From Achromobacter animicus (GTDB taxonomy: Bacteria; Pseudomonadota; Gammaproteobacteria; Burkholderiales; Burkholderiaceae_B), in contig NZ_CADIJM010000002.1 in NCBI RefSeq assembly GCF_902859585.1, positions 186,001 through 250,000 of the forward strand: a stretch of DNA of 64,000 nucleotides, in the 5' to 3' direction. The translations under genes and the position numbers were made by a program. This document shows, in pieces, positions 36,340-45,205 of this stretch (the first letter of the stretch is position 1; every line of letters begins with the position of its first letter). The notes under the pieces were generated by a model that saw nothing but the letters and a program-made list of their open reading frames with translations, was not told the origin of the DNA and made no database searches.

Positions 36340-36595
36340 GGCGGAATTCCTATGTGGCTGGGCGCAGCGGCATGCCGCGCCGGACAGGCGCCAGTCTGGG
36401 CAGAAGAGGGCAGGCCCGCGAGCGCCCGGCGGAACGGAATCGTGCCAGGCTGGCGCGTGGACGGGCCAGCGACGCAGGCAAGGACGGATTCGGGCCGCCA
36501 TGGCGCGTTTCAAGGCCAAGGATTCGCGTGGGCCGCCGCACATGGTTGGCGCTGGGCTAACGTAGCGGTTTTCCTTTGTACGCCCGTCACCCGCC

Positions 36596-37579
36596 ATGAA
36601 AACCGTCGCCCTTGTCGTGTTCCCCGGGGTGCAGGCCCTGGACGTCAGCGGCCCCATGGATGTGTTCGCGGAAGCGAACCGCTTTCTGGCGCCGGCCCGG
36701 CAATACCGGCTGGAGATCATCGGCCTCACGCGCGGCGCGGTACCGTGCTCCAACGGGATGACGATCCTGCCGCAGCGGCATTACGCCGAGGTGTCTGACA
36801 CCCCAGACCTGTTGCTGGTCGCGGGAGGCCCGAACCTGCCGGCTGCGCGCGAGCCCGACGAGGCGCTGGTCTGGCTGCGGGCGGCCTGCCGGCGCGCGCC
36901 GCGGTACGGGTCGATCTGCAACGGCGCCTTCTTGCTGGCACGCGCGGGACTGCCCGATGGCGCGGTCGTCACCACGCACTGGAACGATGCGCAGGCCTTG
37001 GCCGCGCAGTATCCGGCGTTACGGGTCGAGGTGGACAGGTTGTATGTGCAGGACGGCCGCCTGCATACGTCGGCGGGTGTCACGGCAGGCATCGATCTGT
37101 CGCTGTATCTGCTGGCGCAGGATCACGGCGCAGAGGTCGCGCTGAACGTGGCCAAGCGGCTCGTGGTGTTCACGCAGCGCGCTGGCGGGCAATCGCAGTT
37201 CAGTCCGTTTCTGACCCCGTTCGTCGAGGAAACCTCGGTGGTCGCGCAGGTGCAGCAGCATGTGCTGACCAACCTGTCCGGCGACTTGGGCCTGGCAGAG
37301 CTGGCCGCCGTGGCCCGGATGAGCCGCCGCAATTTCTCACGGGTGTTCCGGCGGGATGCGGGCGTGACGCCGGCGGAATTCGTGGAAAGCGCGCGGGTGG
37401 ACGCGGCGCGGGCGCGCCTGGAGCGCGACGGCGCGCCGCTCAAGACGGTCGCGTATGAATGCGGCTTTCGCGATGCGCGCCACTTACGCGAGGCATTCAC
37501 CCGGCGTTTGGGCGTGTCGCCCAGCCAATACCGGACCAGTTTCAGCCTGGGGCAGGGCGGCCCGGCGCTTGCTGATTAG
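36596..37579 (+). CDS. GlxA-type AraC regulator with DJ-1/PfpI domain
   Basis: 327 residues. N-terminal DJ-1/PfpI-like (amidase) domain: VALVVFPGVQALDVSGPMDVF and the nucleophile-elbow-like YGSICNGAFLLARAG. C-terminal AraC DNA-binding domain: LAELAAVARMSRRNFSRVFRRDAG and VAYECGFRDARHLREAFTRRLGVSPSQYR. A GGTGTCTGACACC palindrome lies in frame at 36790-36802 and encodes part of EVSDTPDL. Homologues often control quaternary-amine or amino-acid catabolism; the target here is unknown. Confidence 0.93.
   Translation: MKTVALVVFPGVQALDVSGPMDVFAEANRFLAPARQYRLEIIGLTRGAVPCSNGMTILPQRHYAEVSDTPDLLLVAGGPNLPAAREPDEALVWLRAACRRAPRYGSICNGAFLLARAGLPDGAVVTTHWNDAQALAAQYPALRVEVDRLYVQDGRLHTSAGVTAGIDLSLYLLAQDHGAEVALNVAKRLVVFTQRAGGQSQFSPFLTPFVEETSVVAQVQQHVLTNLSGDLGLAELAAVARMSRRNFSRVFRRDAGVTPAEFVESARVDAARARLERDGAPLKTVAYECGFRDARHLREAFTRRLGVSPSQYRTSFSLGQGGPALAD
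36790..36802. repeat. Single GGTGTCTGACACC palindrome inside the regulator gene
   Basis: Identical in sequence to the unit at 19456-19468 and in frame with the GlxA-type gene. It sits at a strand-turn of the DJ-1 domain and adds no frameshift. Confidence 0.6.
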
Positions 37580-37635
37580 CGCGTGGGACGGCAGGATGCT
37601 TGCCGTTCAGGGGTAGGGATCGCGCCGCTCGCCGT

Positions 37636-38439
37636 TCAAGGCTTGGTGCGGCGAGTCACACCCGTGTCAAAGCGTTCAACGCCCGGCCGGGCAGGGCGGT
37701 CGAAGCGTTCCACGCCGGGGCGCGCGGCGGGGCGGTCGAATCGTTCGACGCCCGGGCGGTTCAGCCGCTCGACGCCGGGGCGATCAAACCGTTCCACGCC
37801 GGGGCGATCAAACCGCTCGACGCCGGGCCGCGCAAAGCGCTCGACCCGTTGCGGCGTGGCCGTCTTGGCGGCCGCGCTTTGCGCCGCCTCTTGCTCACGC
37901 TTGGCGATGATCTCTTCGGCGCGCTGGTGGTGCGGCGCCATCTTGCGCACCATCACCCGGCCGTCGCGCGGGAAGTAGTTGATGCGGCGCGCGTGCACGT
38001 CGCCCAGATCCTGCGCCTTGACGGGGATGCCTTCGGTCTTGAGGTAGTTCAGGACGAACTCGCCGTTGCGCTCGCCGATGTTCATCTGCTGCATGGCCGC
38101 CAGCACCGCGCCGCCGCCGAACACCTTGGCTTCCAGGCGGTCGCGCGAGGCGCCGGCCTTGAGCAGTTCGTTGATCAGTACTTCCATCGCAAAGGCGCCG
38201 TAGCGCATGGTGGCCGATGCGGGCGACTGCATGTCGCCCTCGGGCAACATGAAGTGGTTCATGCCGCCCACGCCCGTGATCGGGTCGTGGATGCAAGCCG
38301 CCACGCAGGATCCCAGCACGGTCGAGATCATCATGTTCTCGTTGGTGACGTAGTACTCGTTCGGGAGCACTTTCACTGCCGGAGATTGGAACGCGCTGTC
38401 GTAGTAGTGACGCGTCGCGCGGGCTTCAAGAGCGGCCAT
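37636..38439 (-). CDS. cheD: Chemoreceptor glutamine deamidase CheD with repetitive C-terminal tail
   Basis: 267 residues. The catalytic core (1 to about 180) has Thr40, Cys45 in [12 protein letters not shown] and His62 in GGMNHFMLP, the Cys-His-Thr triad that deamidates receptor glutamines for chemotaxis. After a basic linker, residues 199-258 consist of near-perfect RPGVERFD units (six RPGVER copies, seven VER(F/L) copies), absent from ordinary CheD of about 200 residues. No other chemotaxis gene is in the window, so this is an orphan copy. ATG 38439 ([13 protein letters not shown]). Confidence 0.93.
   Translation of the reverse strand: MAALEARATRHYYDSAFQSPAVKVLPNEYYVTNENMMISTVLGSCVAACIHDPITGVGGMNHFMLPEGDMQSPASATMRYGAFAMEVLINELLKAGASRDRLEAKVFGGGAVLAAMQQMNIGERNGEFVLNYLKTEGIPVKAQDLGDVHARRINYFPRDGRVMVRKMAPHHQRAEEIIAKREQEAAQSAAAKTATPQRVERFARPGVERFDRPGVERFDRPGVERLNRPGVERFDRPAARPGVERFDRPARPGVERFDTGVTRRTKP
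37666..37845 (-). repeat. 24-bp tandem repeat encoding RPGVERFD in cheD
   Basis: Units of 24 bp that translate as RPGVERFD, with two interrupted spacers (RPAA, RPA) and one variant unit RPGVERLN. Several neighbouring units are nearly identical at DNA level, so copy number may vary by slippage without breaking the frame. Confidence 0.85.
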
Positions 38440-38490
38440 TGGACTGATATCTGGGCAAAAACGGCGATTGAGACACTAGAAATGCGGGAA

Positions 38491-38532
38491 AAAGCGACAA
38501 TTGTGACAAAACATGTAAAAAAATGTCGCTTT
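38491..38532. promoter_or_regulatory. 9-bp inverted repeat upstream of cheD
   Basis: AAAGCGACA (38491-38499) and TGTCGCTTT (38524-38532) are perfect inverted copies separated by 24 bp of A-rich DNA. 52 bp before the cheD start. Could be a dimeric regulator site; no known motif recognised. Confidence 0.35.
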
Positions 38533-38622
38533 ATTCTTGCATATCCCGGCAGTCAATGGGAGAAAACTGTGTAAACACGACCAAAGCGTCGTTTATTGGA
38601 ACTTCCTCCTGACGCCCGCATG

Positions 38623-38665
38623 CAAAAAGCCTGTGCGGATGGCAGGCAACCATCCTACACAGGCT
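38623..38665 (-). terminator. Rho-independent terminator downstream of ftsEX
   Basis: Read leftwards: stem AGCCTGTG/CACAGGCT extended by GGATGG/CCATCC with small internal bulges, followed by five T residues. It lies 138 bp after the ftsX stop. Confidence 0.8.
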
Positions 38666-38761
38666 AGTTCGGGGTCTTTCCCCGGATCACGGGGATGAAG
38701 GGGGTTCAAACGGAGGTTTAGACCCGCTGGGCGGAACGATAGGGCGGCGAAAGAACCCCGA

Positions 38762-38790
38762 GCCGGACCGGCCTTCCAGGCCGGTCCGGC
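38762..38790. terminator. Strong GC hairpin just after ftsX, no T-tract
   Basis: Perfect 13-bp stem GCCGGACCGGCCT/AGGCCGGTCCGGC with a TCC loop, starting 13 bp beyond the ftsX stop. Without a T-run it is probably a message-stabilising or pausing structure rather than a full terminator. Confidence 0.55.
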
Positions 38791-38802
38791 AGATCTGCCG
38801 GT

Positions 38803-39711
38803 CTAGAACCGCGTGCTGCGCGTGACCGACCAGCGCGCGGACAGCGCGCCGAGCGCGGCGGACGCCACCACCGCACCGATCAGGACGGGGGCGCCGGGCA
38901 GGTGCAGGGCAAATTCGGCCCCATAACTGCGGGCCAGCCCCAGCAGGGCTTCGTTCAGCGGAGACAGCGCAACGGACGCCACGCCAATCGCCAGCAGCGA
39001 AGCCAACGCGCCGGACAACGCGCCCAGGTACAGGAACGGCCGGCGCACGAACGATTCGGTGGCGCCGACCAGCCGCGCCACGCCGATTTCTTCGCGTTGC
39101 GACAGCGCCTGCATGCGTACGGTGTTGAACACGGTGGCCAGCACCACGACCGCCACGCACGCGGCCAGGAACCCCAGGCCGATCCGGGCAAACCGCAGAA
39201 TGGCTTCCAGCCGCTGGACCCACGCGCTGTCCAGTTGCACCAGATCCACGTGGTTCCACTGCTTCCAGGCCGAAGCCAGCGTGTCGGCGCGTCCGGCCAG
39301 GTTGTCGCCGTCGGCCAGCGTGACGACGACCGCGTCGGGCAGCGGGTTACCCGGCAGCACGGCCAGCGCTTCCTGCCAGGCGGGGTTGGCGCGCAGGTCG
39401 GCCAGGGCGCTTTCGCGGCCCACGACGCGCACGGCGCGCACCTCTTGCGGATAGTCGGCTTGAATGCGCTTGGCGACGTCGGCCGCGGCGCCCGCAGGCG
39501 CATCCACGCGCATGAAGACGGTGACCTCCGGCGTGACGGACATTTCCCGCGCCACCGGTTGCACCGAGACCAGGATCGCGCTGCCCAGCAGCGGCAGCGC
39601 CAGCGCCAACGCCATGACCAGCAGGTTGGCGAGCGATGAGAAGGGTTGCTTGATCAGCCGGCGCAGGGTGACGAGAAGCGCGTAGCGGTGTTGGCGCAGC
39701 CAGGCGTTCAT
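38803..39711 (-). CDS. ftsX: Cell division protein FtsX
   Basis: 302-residue inner-membrane partner of FtsE in the divisome, which activates septal peptidoglycan hydrolysis via its periplasmic loop. One membrane segment near the N-terminus (LANLLVMALALALPLLGSAIL), a periplasmic domain (about 55-165), then three C-terminal membrane segments with REEIGVARLVGATESFVRRPFLYLG, the classical FtsX/MacB-type cytoplasmic motif. Start overlaps the ftsE stop (ATGA). Confidence 0.95.
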   Translation of the reverse strand: MNAWLRQHRYALLVTLRRLIKQPFSSLANLLVMALALALPLLGSAILVSVQPVAREMSVTPEVTVFMRVDAPAGAAADVAKRIQADYPQEVRAVRVVGRESALADLRANPAWQEALAVLPGNPLPDAVVVTLADGDNLAGRADTLASAWKQWNHVDLVQLDSAWVQRLEAILRFARIGLGFLAACVAVVVLATVFNTVRMQALSQREEIGVARLVGATESFVRRPFLYLGALSGALASLLAIGVASVALSPLNEALLGLARSYGAEFALHLPGAPVLIGAVVASAALGALSARWSVTRSTRF

Positions 39712-40481
39712 GCCGACTCTCCCGGATGACCGATGCCCGGCTCGGTGCGGCCGGGACGGACGGGCGCCGCCGTTGCGCCATGCGCGCCATGGGTGGCCGC
39801 GCCGTCCGGCGGCGTCGCGGGCCCGTGGGAGTCGGCGAACTTGCCCGGCTCGATCCGCAGCGTGCGGGTGGCGTAGCGCGCCATGAGTTCCTGGTCGTGC
39901 GAGGCGATCAGCGTAGTGACGCCGACGCGGTTGAAGTCGCGGAACACGTTCATGATGCGTTGCGCGTTGTCGTGATCGAGGTTGGCGGTGGGTTCGTCCG
40001 CGATCAGGATCGCGGGCCGGTTGACGATGGCGCGGGCGATCGCCAGGCGCTGTTGTTCGCCGCCCGAGAGCTCGATGGGATTGAGGTCTTCCTTGCCCGA
40101 CAGCCCCACCTTGTCCAGGGCGGCACGGGCACGCGACGCTGCGGAATCCCAGGGGTGTCCCTGGACGGCCAGCGGCAGCATCACGTTTTCGAACGCGCTC
40201 CGGTCGAACAGCAGGTGCGTGTCCTGCAGGATGACGCCCACGGCGCGACGCAGATAGGGCCGGGCGCGCGCGGGCAGCTTGTCCAGACGCTGGCCGTTCA
40301 CCTGGATCGAACCGCGGCTGGCGGGTTCAAGTCCGCCGATCAGCTTGAGCAGGGTGGACTTGCCGGCGCCGGAGGGCCCCGATACGAAAACGAATTCTCC
40401 CGCGCTCACGCGGAAGTTGATGTCGGCCAGGATATTGCGGCCGCGACCATATGATTTGAATACGTGCTGGAATTCGATCAT
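39708..40481 (-). CDS. ftsE: Cell division ATP-binding protein FtsE with C-terminal extension
   Basis: 257 residues. Walker A GPSGAGKSTLLKLIGG, the signature LSGGEQQRLAIARAI, and Walker B AILIADEPTANLD are intact, and the N-terminus MIEFQHVFKSYGRG is family-typical. E. coli FtsE ends near residue 222. Here a tail of roughly 40 residues rich in Gly, Pro, Ala and His follows, probably disordered. Couples ATP hydrolysis to FtsX-dependent septal hydrolase activation. Confidence 0.95.
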   Translation of the reverse strand: MIEFQHVFKSYGRGRNILADINFRVSAGEFVFVSGPSGAGKSTLLKLIGGLEPASRGSIQVNGQRLDKLPARARPYLRRAVGVILQDTHLLFDRSAFENVMLPLAVQGHPWDSAASRARAALDKVGLSGKEDLNPIELSGGEQQRLAIARAIVNRPAILIADEPTANLDHDNAQRIMNVFRDFNRVGVTTLIASHDQELMARYATRTLRIEPGKFADSHGPATPPDGAATHGAHGATAAPVRPGRTEPGIGHPGESA

Positions 40482-40774
40482 GGCGGCTGTCAGATGAAGC
40501 CGCCATAGTAACTCGGGGACAGTAAGGTGGCCTACATCTCTTGGCGTGGCCGGGGCAGGCCGGCTTCATTCCACCGGCTGAAACATCCGTGCGCAAAGCT
40601 GAAAGCGCGTCCCTGTTTTTCGTCAAAAACAGCGTTTCATTTCATCCAGTGTCCCTATATTTCAAGGGAATTCCCGGATGCGCCGCGTGCTTTGCGGACG
40701 CTACCATCCGCCCCATGCGTGGGTCCAACCCGGCCCTAGCTTTGGATTCCGCTTCATCCCACACGGAGATCACG

Positions 40775-41791
40775 ATGAAAGTACTGAAACTCGCTGCCAT
40801 TGGCGCTGCCCTGTTTGCTGCATCCTCGGCTGCCAACGCTGGCGCAACCTTCGATAACGTCAAAAAGAAAGGGTTTGTCCAGTGTGGGGTTTCGACGGGC
40901 ATTCCGGGTTTCTCCATCGCCGACAGCAAGGGCGAATACAAGGGCATCGACGTGGACATGTGCCGCGCCATCGCCGCGACCATGTTCGGCGATGCCAGCA
41001 AGGTCAAGTTCACGCCGCTGAACACCCAGCAACGCTTCACCGCGCTGCAGTCCGGTGAAATCGACGTGCTGACCCGCAACACCACCGTCACGCTGACGCG
41101 CGACACGACGCTCGGCCTGATCGGCGTGGGCGTGAACTACTACGACAGCCAGGGCGTCATGGTCTCCAAGGACCTGAACGTCAAGAGCGCAAAGGAACTG
41201 AACGGCGCCACCATCTGCGTGCAGCCGGGCACCACCACCGAACTGAACCTCGCTGACTGGTTCCGCAGCCAGAAGATCGAATTCAAGCCGGTCGTGATCG
41301 ACAAGTACGACGAAATCATCCGCGCCTTCTCGGCCGGCCGTTGCGATGCGTTCACGACCGACAAGTCGCAGCTCGCCTCGACCCGCACCACCCTCGAGAA
41401 CCCGGACAAGTTCGTCATCCTGCCGGAAGACTTCTCCAAGGAGCCGCTGGGCCCCATGGTCCGCCAGGGCGACGAGCAGTGGTTCAACATCGTGCGCTGG
41501 TCGCTGAACGCCATGCTGGAAGCCGAGGAATACGGCATCACCAAGGCCAACGTCGATGAAATGACCAAGAGCCCCAACCCCAACATCCAGCGCATCCTGG
41601 GCGTGACCCCGGGCATGGGCAAGAACCTGGGCGTGGACGACAAGTGGGCCTACAACATCATCAAGAGCGTGGGCAACTACGGTGAAAGCTTCGAATCCAC
41701 GCTGGGCAAGAACAGCGCGATGAAGCTGGAGCGCGGCTTGAACGCTTCGTACAAGCAAGGTGGCTTGATGTACGGCTGGCCGGTGCGCTAA
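40775..41791 (+). CDS. aapJ: General L-amino acid ABC transporter binding protein (AapJ/BztA)
   Basis: 338 residues with a signal peptide ending in the ANA region (MKVLKLAAIGAALFAASSAANA) and a type II periplasmic binding fold: VKKKGFVQCGVSTGIPGFSIAD, IDVDMCRAIAATMFGD, and the LTRNTTVTLTRDT ligand-binding segment. GGAG precedes ATG 40775. First gene of a four-gene operon for broad L-amino-acid uptake; hairpins follow its stop. Specificity inferred from family. Confidence 0.94.
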   Translation: MKVLKLAAIGAALFAASSAANAGATFDNVKKKGFVQCGVSTGIPGFSIADSKGEYKGIDVDMCRAIAATMFGDASKVKFTPLNTQQRFTALQSGEIDVLTRNTTVTLTRDTTLGLIGVGVNYYDSQGVMVSKDLNVKSAKELNGATICVQPGTTTELNLADWFRSQKIEFKPVVIDKYDEIIRAFSAGRCDAFTTDKSQLASTRTTLENPDKFVILPEDFSKEPLGPMVRQGDEQWFNIVRWSLNAMLEAEEYGITKANVDEMTKSPNPNIQRILGVTPGMGKNLGVDDKWAYNIIKSVGNYGESFESTLGKNSAMKLERGLNASYKQGGLMYGWPVR

Positions 41792-41835
41792 CGCGCGGCT
41801 GCCTGGCATGGCGGAGCACGGCTCTCCGTCATGCC

Positions 41836-41894
41836 TAGGGCCTGTCTGCACAGGACGTGTATTCTGGACAGGCCCTAACCCGCCTTCGGGCGGG
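41836..41894 (+). other. Two hairpins between aapJ and aapQ
   Basis: First: 11-bp stem TAGGGCCTGTC/GACAGGCCCTA (41836-41846 and 41867-41877). Second: CCCGCC-TTCG-GGCGGG (41879-41894), closed by an extra-stable C(UUCG)G tetraloop. No T-run follows. They could hold back 3' exonucleases or attenuate, so that more binding protein than permease is made. Confidence 0.7.
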
Positions 41895-41959
41895 CGGCAG
41901 AAGTGGGTGGCGCGGCTTTTCCGGCATGCCACCCGGTGTCCGACTTCTGTAGATTCATC

Positions 41960-43150
41960 ATGACGACTCCCAACAAAAACGCCCCGATTTCGGCACCCCC
42001 CCGGCGTCTGAACTGGAACGATCCCGGCGTACGCTCCGTGGTCTACCAGGTGATTGCGCTGACCGCGGTAGCCTGGGCCGTGTGGTTCCTGGTTTCAAAC
42101 ACGCTCCACAACCTGTCCGTGCGCAACATTGCCACGGGCTTCGGCTTCCTGAACCGCGAGGCCGGATTCGCCATTGGCGAAACCGCTGTCGCCTATTCCC
42201 CCTCAGACACTTACGGCCGCGCCATCGTGGTCGGCCTGCTCAACACGCTGCGCGTCGCCGTCCTCGGCATCGTGCTGGCGACTATCCTCGGCACGCTCAT
42301 CGGCATCGGCCGCCTGTCCAAGAATTGGCTCGTCGCCAAGATCACCTCTGTGTATGTCGAGGTGATGCGCAACGTGCCGCTGCTGCTGCAGCTGTTCTTC
42401 TGGTATGCGCTGATCACCGAGAACATGCCGGGTCCGCGTCAGGCGCACAATCCGCTGCCGGGCGTGTTCATTTCCAACCGTGGCCTCAAGGTCCCGGCGC
42501 TGGAAGGCAACTCGTTCGACTGGATGCTCGGCGGACTGGGACTGGCGATCCTCGCGATCATCATCCTGGGTCACTACGGCAAGAAGCGCCACGAGGCCAC
42601 CGGCCACATGTTCCCGCTGGGCCGCTGGGCCATTGGCCTTCTGATCGGCCTGCCGTTCATCGGCTGGCTGGTCAGCGGCGCGTCGCTGACGCTGAACATG
42701 CCGGAGCTCAAGGGCTTCAATTTCTCGGGCGGTCTCACGCTGTCTCCGGAATTCGCCGCGCTGCTGGCCGGTCTGGTGATCTACACGTCGGCGTTCATCG
42801 CCGAGGTGGTGCGCTCTGGCATCCAGGCGGTCAGCAACGGCCAATGGGAAGCCGCCGGCTCGCTGGGCCTGCCGCGCGCCAAGGTGCTGCGCCTGGTGAT
42901 CCTGCCGCAGGCGCTGCGCGTGATCATCCCCCCGATGACCAGCCAGTACCTGAACCTGACGAAGAACAGCTCGCTGGCAGTCGCCATCGGCTACCCCGAC
43001 ATCGTGTCGGTGGTGAACACAACGTTGAACCAGACGGGCCAGGCCATCGAGGGCATTCTCATCATCATGGGCGCGTACCTCACGGTCAGCCTGTCGATCT
43101 CGATCTTCATGAACTGGTACAACAAGCGCATTGCGCTGGTGGAGCGTTGA
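41960..43150 (+). CDS. aapQ: General L-amino acid ABC transporter permease AapQ/BztB
   Basis: 396-residue inner-membrane protein. LLNTLRVAVLGIVLATILGTLIGIGRLSKN leads the permease domain, and SGIQAVSNGQWEAAGSLGLPRAKVLRLVILPQALRVIIPP is the EAA loop contacting the ATPase. The extra central hydrophobic region is normal for AapQ/BztB, which is longer than HisQ-type permeases. Ends two bases before aapM. Confidence 0.95.
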   Translation: MTTPNKNAPISAPPRRLNWNDPGVRSVVYQVIALTAVAWAVWFLVSNTLHNLSVRNIATGFGFLNREAGFAIGETAVAYSPSDTYGRAIVVGLLNTLRVAVLGIVLATILGTLIGIGRLSKNWLVAKITSVYVEVMRNVPLLLQLFFWYALITENMPGPRQAHNPLPGVFISNRGLKVPALEGNSFDWMLGGLGLAILAIIILGHYGKKRHEATGHMFPLGRWAIGLLIGLPFIGWLVSGASLTLNMPELKGFNFSGGLTLSPEFAALLAGLVIYTSAFIAEVVRSGIQAVSNGQWEAAGSLGLPRAKVLRLVILPQALRVIIPPMTSQYLNLTKNSSLAVAIGYPDIVSVVNTTLNQTGQAIEGILIIMGAYLTVSLSISIFMNWYNKRIALVER

Positions 43151-43151
43151 T

Positions 43152-44252
43152 ATGAGCAGCACTACGCATACCCCCAGCGAGGCCCTGCCGCCGCCCAGCA
43201 ATCAGACAGGACCGTGGGCGTGGCTTAAAACGCGCCTCTTCTCGTCGCCGCTGAACATCCTCATCACGGTGCTGCTGGCGTGGTTCCTGTTGATGTCCAT
43301 CCCGGCGCTGGTCGAATGGGCCTTCATCAAGGCCAGCTTCGACGCGGCCAATGCCCAGGAGTGCCGCGCAGCCGGCGGCGCCTGCTGGGCGTTCATCATT
43401 GAAAAACACCGGCTGATCCTGTTCGGCACCTACCCCTACGATGAGCAATGGCGGCCGTTGATCGCCACCATCATCCTGGTGGCGGTGATCGTCTGCAGCG
43501 GCATCCGCCGCTTCTGGAACTGGAAGCTGGCCGTCATCTGGACCGTGGGCCTGACGGCCGTGGCGCTGCTGATGTGGGGCGGCGTGTTCGGCCTGACCTA
43601 CGTGGAAAACGCGCGTTGGGGCGGCCTGCCGCTGACGCTCATCCTGTCCACGTTCGGCATCGCCTTCGCGTTCCCGATCGGCGTGCTGCTGGCCCTGGGC
43701 CGGCGCTCGAAGATGCCGGCCATCAAGGCGCTGTGCGTCGTGTACATCGAGCTGATCCGCGGCGTGCCGCTCATCAGCCTGCTGTTCATGTCGTCGGTGA
43801 TGCTGCCGCTGTTCCTGCCGGAAGGCTTTTCGATCGACAAGCTCCTGCGCGCGCAGATCGCCATCATCATGTTCGCGGCGGCCTACATCGCCGAAACGGT
43901 GCGCGGCGGCCTGCAGGCCATTCCGAAGGGGCAGTACGAAGGCGCGGATTCGCTGGGCCTGAACTACTGGCAGCAGATGCGCAAGATCATCCTGCCGCAG
44001 GCGCTCAAGATCGTGATTCCGCCGCTGGTCAGCATTTTCATCGCGCTGTTCAAGGACACGTCGCTGGTGGTGATCATCGGCATTTTCGACCTGACGCTGG
44101 CGGCCAAGGCAGCCTTGTCCGACGCGGCATGGCGCGGATTCGGGGTGGAGGCGTACCTGTTCATTTCGCTGATCTACTTCGTCTTCTGCTTCTCCATGTC
44201 CAAATACAGCCAGGCGCTGGAAAAACGCCTGGCCACGGGTCACGCACGCTAG
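43152..44252 (+). CDS. aapM: General L-amino acid ABC transporter permease AapM/BztC
   Basis: 366 residues, with several membrane spans. The C-terminal permease half contains [23 protein letters not shown] and the EAA loop [43 protein letters not shown] 43152 is one base after the aapQ stop. Pairs with AapQ to form the channel. Confidence 0.95.
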   Translation: MSSTTHTPSEALPPPSNQTGPWAWLKTRLFSSPLNILITVLLAWFLLMSIPALVEWAFIKASFDAANAQECRAAGGACWAFIIEKHRLILFGTYPYDEQWRPLIATIILVAVIVCSGIRRFWNWKLAVIWTVGLTAVALLMWGGVFGLTYVENARWGGLPLTLILSTFGIAFAFPIGVLLALGRRSKMPAIKALCVVYIELIRGVPLISLLFMSSVMLPLFLPEGFSIDKLLRAQIAIIMFAAAYIAETVRGGLQAIPKGQYEGADSLGLNYWQQMRKIILPQALKIVIPPLVSIFIALFKDTSLVVIIGIFDLTLAAKAALSDAAWRGFGVEAYLFISLIYFVFCFSMSKYSQALEKRLATGHAR

Positions 44253-44313
44253 CAATTTGCCGCGCGTCCGCCGCAAGGCGGGCGCGCAAAGCGATACTTA
44301 CGGGAGTACAGGC

Positions 44314-45054
44314 ATGTCGGATGCCATTATTCGTTTGCAGGACGTGAACAAGTGGTACGGCCAGTTCCACGTGTTGCGCAACATCAACCTGGACGTCGCG
44401 CCAGGCGAGCGCATCGTGGTGTGCGGACCTTCGGGTTCGGGCAAGTCCACGATGATCCGCTGCATCAACCGCCTTGAAGAGCACCAGAAGGGCCACATCA
44501 TCGTGGACGGCACGGAGCTCACCAATGACCTGAAGCACATCGAGACGATCCGCAAGGACGTGGGCATGGTGTTCCAGCATTTCAACCTTTTCCCGCACCT
44601 GACGGTGCTGGAAAACCTGACGCTGGGACCCATGTGGGTGTTGAAGAAGCCGCGCGCGGAAGCCGAGGCCACCGCAATGAAGTACCTTGAGCGGGTGCGC
44701 ATTCCGGAACAGGCCAAGAAGTTTCCGGGCCAGTTGTCGGGCGGCCAGCAGCAGCGTGTGGCGATCGCGCGGTCGCTGTGCATGAACCCCAAGATCATGC
44801 TGTTCGATGAGCCGACGTCGGCGCTGGATCCGGAAATGGTGAAGGAAGTGCTGGACGTGATGGTCAGCCTGGCCCAGGAAAGCGGCATGACGATGATCTG
44901 CGTGACCCACGAAATGGGTTTCGCGCGCAAGGTCGCCAACCGCGTGATCTTCATGGACCGCGGCGAGATCATCGAACAGAACAACCCGGACGAGTTCTTC
45001 GACAACCCGCAGAACGAACGGACCAAGCTCTTCCTGAGCCAGATCCTGCACTGA
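44314..45054 (+). CDS. aapP: General L-amino acid ABC transporter ATP-binding protein AapP
   Basis: 246-residue ATPase: Walker [15 protein letters not shown], signature [16 protein letters not shown], Walker [16 protein letters not shown] and the switch His in [13 protein letters not shown] precedes ATG 44314. Last gene of the operon, closed by a terminator seven bases after its stop. Confidence 0.96.
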   Translation: MSDAIIRLQDVNKWYGQFHVLRNINLDVAPGERIVVCGPSGSGKSTMIRCINRLEEHQKGHIIVDGTELTNDLKHIETIRKDVGMVFQHFNLFPHLTVLENLTLGPMWVLKKPRAEAEATAMKYLERVRIPEQAKKFPGQLSGGQQQRVAIARSLCMNPKIMLFDEPTSALDPEMVKEVLDVMVSLAQESGMTMICVTHEMGFARKVANRVIFMDRGEIIEQNNPDEFFDNPQNERTKLFLSQILH

Positions 45055-45060
45055 TCCGCC

Positions 45061-45083
45061 AAACCGCCTTCAGGCGGTTTTTC
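45061..45083 (+). terminator. Rho-independent terminator of the aap operon
   Basis: Perfect 8-bp stem AAACCGCC/GGCGGTTT with a TTCA loop, running into TTTTTC. Confidence 0.93.
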
Positions 45084-45205
45084 ATTGGTGCGGACTGCCA
45101 ATCCCGGGAATTCTGGGCGTTCTTGCCGGTAGCCCTTTGTTACCTCCGTCACGCCGGTGGGGTATGCTACTGACCGCCATTGATCCGGAGTGAGGAGAAC
45201 ACACC

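Larger units (their letters stand above)
38440..38802. other. Intergenic region between cheD and ftsX
   Basis: 363 bp without a gene. It holds the inverted repeat at 38491-38532 in an A-rich stretch near cheD, and two hairpins closer to ftsX, annotated separately. Confidence 0.7.
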
